Positions 23,965 through 26,412 of a DNA stretch of 26,412 bases are shown here, in pieces. The first letter of the stretch is position 1, and every line of letters starts with the position of its first letter. The stretch lies in assembly GCA_002502605.1 (NCBI GenBank), contig DAPR01000020.1, positions 4,123-30,534 of the forward strand. Reading direction: 5' to 3'. The translations under genes were made by a program, and so were the position numbers. This DNA comes from Euryarchaeota archaeon UBA258 (GTDB lineage: Archaea; Thermoplasmatota; Poseidoniia; Poseidoniales; Poseidoniaceae). Below the pieces are notes generated by a model that was given only the letters and a program-made list of their open reading frames with translations, did not search any database and was not told the origin of the DNA.

Positions 23965-24969
23965 TTATCCGCCGATAAAGGACATCTCGACTTTTGATGG
24001 AACTTCCACCTGTTTGGTTCGTTGTTCAGAATAACGATCCTTCCTGTCCATCCAAATGGATTGGATTGCATGTTGTAACTGATCATGGTTTGCATCAAAC
24101 CTCAGCAAGGCTCGTAAATCATGGCCTTCACTTGCAAACAAACATGTGTACATGGAACCATTAGCAGAGATTCTTGCTCTTGAACAATCACCACAAAAGG
24201 GTTCAGTGACGGATTGAATTAGACCGAATTCGTACCCTTGAGGGGTGGTCCAACGGCGCGCAACATCCGATGGATGGTCGGGTTTGACCGCTTCGAGGTC
24301 TCCATATTCCTTCGAAAGGGCATCCCGAATTTCTTGTCCAGAAACGACCGCTTCAAGGTTCCACTGGTTTGTTACTCCTACGTCCATGAATTCGATGAAC
24401 CTTGGAGTGAGGGTCCGTTCGAAGCACATATTGGCAATAGGGACAATTTGCGTTTCGTTCAACGAACGCTGCACCACCATGTTGACTTTGACTTCTAGGC
24501 CAACTCGGAGGGCTTCATCGATCCCTTCAATGACCTCTGAGGGTTCATGTCTGGTGTCGCCCATCTTTTGGAAGAGGTCTCGATCAAGAGCATCAAGGCT
24601 AACAGTCACTCGATTCAATCCTGCCTGCTTCAAGGCCTCAGCATGGTTCTTGAGCAAAACACCGTTGGTCGTCATGGCCAAATCTAAATCATCACCTAAG
24701 CGGCGTAACATCTCAACCAAATTGGCGATGTCTCGTCGCATCAACGGCTCACCTCCAGTGATTCTTAATTTCTTCAACCCAAGCGGTATCATCGATTCGG
24801 CGAGCTTCGAAATTTCTTCATAGGAAAGAATTTCTTCTTTGGCTAGAAATTTGTGATCGCTTCCAAAATGCTCTCTTGGCATGCAATAACGGCATCGGAA
24901 ATTACACCGATCTGTCACAGAGATGCGCAGGTCCCTCAAGGGGCGGCCCAGCGAATCAGACAGTGGCAT
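23965..24969 (-). CDS. moaA: GTP 3',8-cyclase MoaA (molybdopterin biosynthesis)
   Basis: The protein has 334 residues. The radical-SAM cluster is C22-x3-C26-x2-C29 (CNFRCRYC), with GGEP at about 72-75 for SAM binding. The second cluster is C259-x2-C262-x13-C276. The protein ends in Gly-Gly, as active MoaA does. MoaA converts GTP to (8S)-3',8-cyclo-GTP, the first step of molybdenum cofactor synthesis. No other mo genes are visible here. The start at 24969 is chosen because the family begins there and because a TATA-like element stands at leaderless distance. Starts at 25044 or further upstream would overlap the aroA start. Confidence 0.92.
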   Translation of the reverse strand: MPLSDSLGRPLRDLRISVTDRCNFRCRYCMPREHFGSDHKFLAKEEILSYEEISKLAESMIPLGLKKLRITGGEPLMRRDIANLVEMLRRLGDDLDLAMTTNGVLLKNHAEALKQAGLNRVTVSLDALDRDLFQKMGDTRHEPSEVIEGIDEALRVGLEVKVNMVVQRSLNETQIVPIANMCFERTLTPRFIEFMDVGVTNQWNLEAVVSGQEIRDALSKEYGDLEAVKPDHPSDVARRWTTPQGYEFGLIQSVTEPFCGDCSRARISANGSMYTCLFASEGHDLRALLRFDANHDQLQHAIQSIWMDRKDRYSEQRTKQVEVPSKVEMSFIGG

Positions 24970-24990
24970 GAATCGTGCTGTGGGTTCTCG

Positions 24991-24999
24991 GTTTTTATG
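24991..24999 (-). promoter_or_regulatory. TATA-like promoter of moaA, probably leaderless
   Basis: On the minus strand CATAAAAAC lies with its centre about 26 bases before the moaA ATG at 24969. In archaea this spacing puts the transcription start at the start codon. The element lies within the moaA/aroA divergent region. Confidence 0.45.
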
Positions 25000-25042
25000 C
25001 TGTCTTGCAAGGGTTGATGGCTGAAGGAACGCTGGAGGGCCC

Positions 25043-26412
25043 ATGGGGAAGCGTTGGGCAAAGCGCTGGACTACGAGTGGAAAAGACCACAGAAGGAACA
25101 AAATCCACGCACTTAGAGTCCTTCCTTCTCGCCTAAAAGATCCCCTGGAATGGATTCTGCCTCCATCAAAAAGCCACCTCATAAGGGCGCTTCTCTTAGC
25201 AGGACAATCGCCATCGCCTGTTGACTTAGAACAGGTCAAGAATGCTGGGGAAGATGCACGTGCAATGCGAAGGTGCCTCCAACAATTGGGCGTTTCAATC
25301 GAAGATTTCGATCAAGATGGTCACAAGATCTCTCAAACCAACCCCGTCAATTTCGAGCATCATCCACAATCGACGAAATGGCGGGTTCACGGTGTTGGTC
25401 GTGATGGTTTTTCACGGCCTGCGAGCGTCCTCAACGCCGCCAATTCTGGGACAACACTTCGATTGTTAGGGACGCACGCAGGTCTTATTGGAGGGCCTGT
25501 TATGCTCGACGGCGACCTTTCCTTAAGGCGCCGTTCCTCTGATGAACTCTGGTCCTCAATCGAACAATCTGGAGTCACCCTCTCGGTCGGCATGGGACAA
25601 GAACGCCTTCCTGCTTTGCTGGATGGACCGATGCGGGAAGAGTCTCTGAGCGAGGGTATTGACTTGGACATAAGCCGGTCAAGCCAACCCCTCTCCTCTT
25701 GGATTCTTGCCTCACCCAGCCTCCCATGCCCAACCAAGATCAACCTCATCGGCGATGCAGTTTCATCGCGTCATTCCGCTCTGAGCCTGTCCCTCCTCGA
25801 GATGTTCGGTGGGTCTGCAAAGCGCATGGATGGACACATCGAACTTTCACCTCAGGTTCTCAGCCCACCCGATTCCTTTGAAGTTCCAGGTGATGCTTCA
25901 ATGGCAGCTTTTGCATTGTTAATGTGCGCTTGTTCAAAGCGGGTGGTCCACTTGAATGGCTGGCCAGCAAAAGAAGACGCAATCGGACATGAAGTGCTCC
26001 AATCAAGCGCTGAAGAATTAGGCATCGACTGGAGTGAGCAAATTCTTACTTGCAGTGATGGGCAGAAAAAAGTGGATTTGGATTTGAGCAGTGCAAATGA
26101 TCTGTTACCTCCACTTGCCGCTTTGTTGGCCATTGGGGCCGGAGGTGTCCTTCGTGGCGCTGCTCACGCCGCCTACAAAGAAAGCAACCGCTTGACCAAA
26201 ACTTGTGAACTCTTAGCACAATTTGGACTGAAAGTGACGGTTGAACATGATGGATTAAGCATTCAAGGCAATCAAGACATTGTCCAACCTAACGCTCCCA
26301 TTGAGACCTTTGGCGACCATCGTTTGTTCATGACTGCTGTCGTCCTTGCATCGACCTGCGGTGGTGATGTCGTTGGCCAAAACCTGCACTTAGTGGCAGA
26401 CGAAGGTTTCCT
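25043..26412 (+). CDS. aroA: 3-phosphoshikimate 1-carboxyvinyltransferase (EPSP synthase), 3' truncated by the window
   Basis: The reading frame stays open from ATG 25043 to the window end (about 456 residues). Motifs in order: PPSKSH (40-45, substrate-binding lysine and serine), NSGTTLRLL (about 134-142), GDLSLRRR (157-164), SRSSQPLSSWILASP (about 213-227), PGDASMAAFAL, DLLPPLAALLA, AYKESNRLT (about 377-385) and FGDHRLFMTAV (about 423-433). The enzyme transfers the enolpyruvyl group of PEP to shikimate-3-phosphate in aromatic amino acid synthesis. The first about 35 residues are basic and precede the usual family start. Upstream, ggaggg stands 3 bases before the ATG, and an in-frame stop at 25022 limits the start. 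The end of the gene is beyond the window. Confidence 0.92.
   Translation, partial: MGKRWAKRWTTSGKDHRRNKIHALRVLPSRLKDPLEWILPPSKSHLIRALLLAGQSPSPVDLEQVKNAGEDARAMRRCLQQLGVSIEDFDQDGHKISQTNPVNFEHHPQSTKWRVHGVGRDGFSRPASVLNAANSGTTLRLLGTHAGLIGGPVMLDGDLSLRRRSSDELWSSIEQSGVTLSVGMGQERLPALLDGPMREESLSEGIDLDISRSSQPLSSWILASPSLPCPTKINLIGDAVSSRHSALSLSLLEMFGGSAKRMDGHIELSPQVLSPPDSFEVPGDASMAAFALLMCACSKRVVHLNGWPAKEDAIGHEVLQSSAEELGIDWSEQILTCSDGQKKVDLDLSSANDLLPPLAALLAIGAGGVLRGAAHAAYKESNRLTKTCELLAQFGLKVTVEHDGLSIQGNQDIVQPNAPIETFGDHRLFMTAVVLASTCGGDVVGQNLHLVADEGF

Noticed and set aside
25242..25469. 75-residue frame near the window end
   Set aside because: It lies in another frame across aroA, whose motifs show which frame is real.
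1..26412. CRISPR arrays, tRNA/rRNA genes, insertion sequences, prophage
   Set aside because: I saw no regularly spaced repeats, no tRNA-like cloverleaf, no transposase or integrase motifs and no terminal inverted repeats on reading both strands; small RNAs could be missed by eye.

Overview
The window reads as chromosomal DNA of an uncultivated, mesophilic euryarchaeon, probably of the Thermoplasmatota / Marine Group II (Poseidoniales) type. Archaeal markers are a geranylgeranyl diphosphate synthase followed by a geranylgeranyl-reductase-family flavoprotein, a Hel308 helicase followed by a KEOPS Cgi121 subunit, a euryarchaeal RPA with a C-x2-C...C-x2-H zinc finger plus its RPA-associated partner, and a pilin with the archaeal class III leader. 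Base composition looks moderate, coding density is very high, and no rRNA, tRNA, CRISPR array, IS element or integrase is visible. The assignment to Marine Group II is inference; no marker gene here proves it.

Layout. 1-4980: end of a 2-isopropylmalate/homocitrate synthase, an AspA/AstE-type metallo-deacylase on the minus strand, a PaaI-like thioesterase, a SprT-like metalloprotease and a large unassigned membrane protein. 4981-8867: a small two-helix membrane protein with TerB/EF-hand-like repeats (minus), then hel308 and cgi121. 8915-11763: tldD-tldE, the two-subunit metalloprotease. 11949-14569: RPA and its associated protein, coupled by an ATGA overlap. 14632-17554: a compact Tad-like pilus/secretion module (unknown 117-aa protein, two T2SSF platform proteins, a CpaF/TadA ATPase). 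17555-21172: a triple-SAP-domain protein (minus), a charged helical protein with some ESCRT-III-like character (plus) and a degenerate HemC-fold protein (minus). 21255-23392: the lipid pair GGPP synthase and geranylgeranyl reductase. 23467-23964: archaeal pilin. 23965-26412: moaA (minus) and, divergent from it, aroA, which runs off the window end.

Most genes are housekeeping. The parts worth a second look are the HemC-like protein that has lost the cofactor cysteine and other active-site motifs, the roughly 95-residue insert in the Hel308 winged helix, the SAP and helical genes beside the pilus module, the unknown first gene of that module, and a layout pattern: four of the five convergent gene pairs have stop codons that abut with no base between them, and the fifth overlaps by 28 bp. 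Transcription must therefore end inside, or just before, the opposing coding sequence. No gene-free stretch exceeds about 185 bases.
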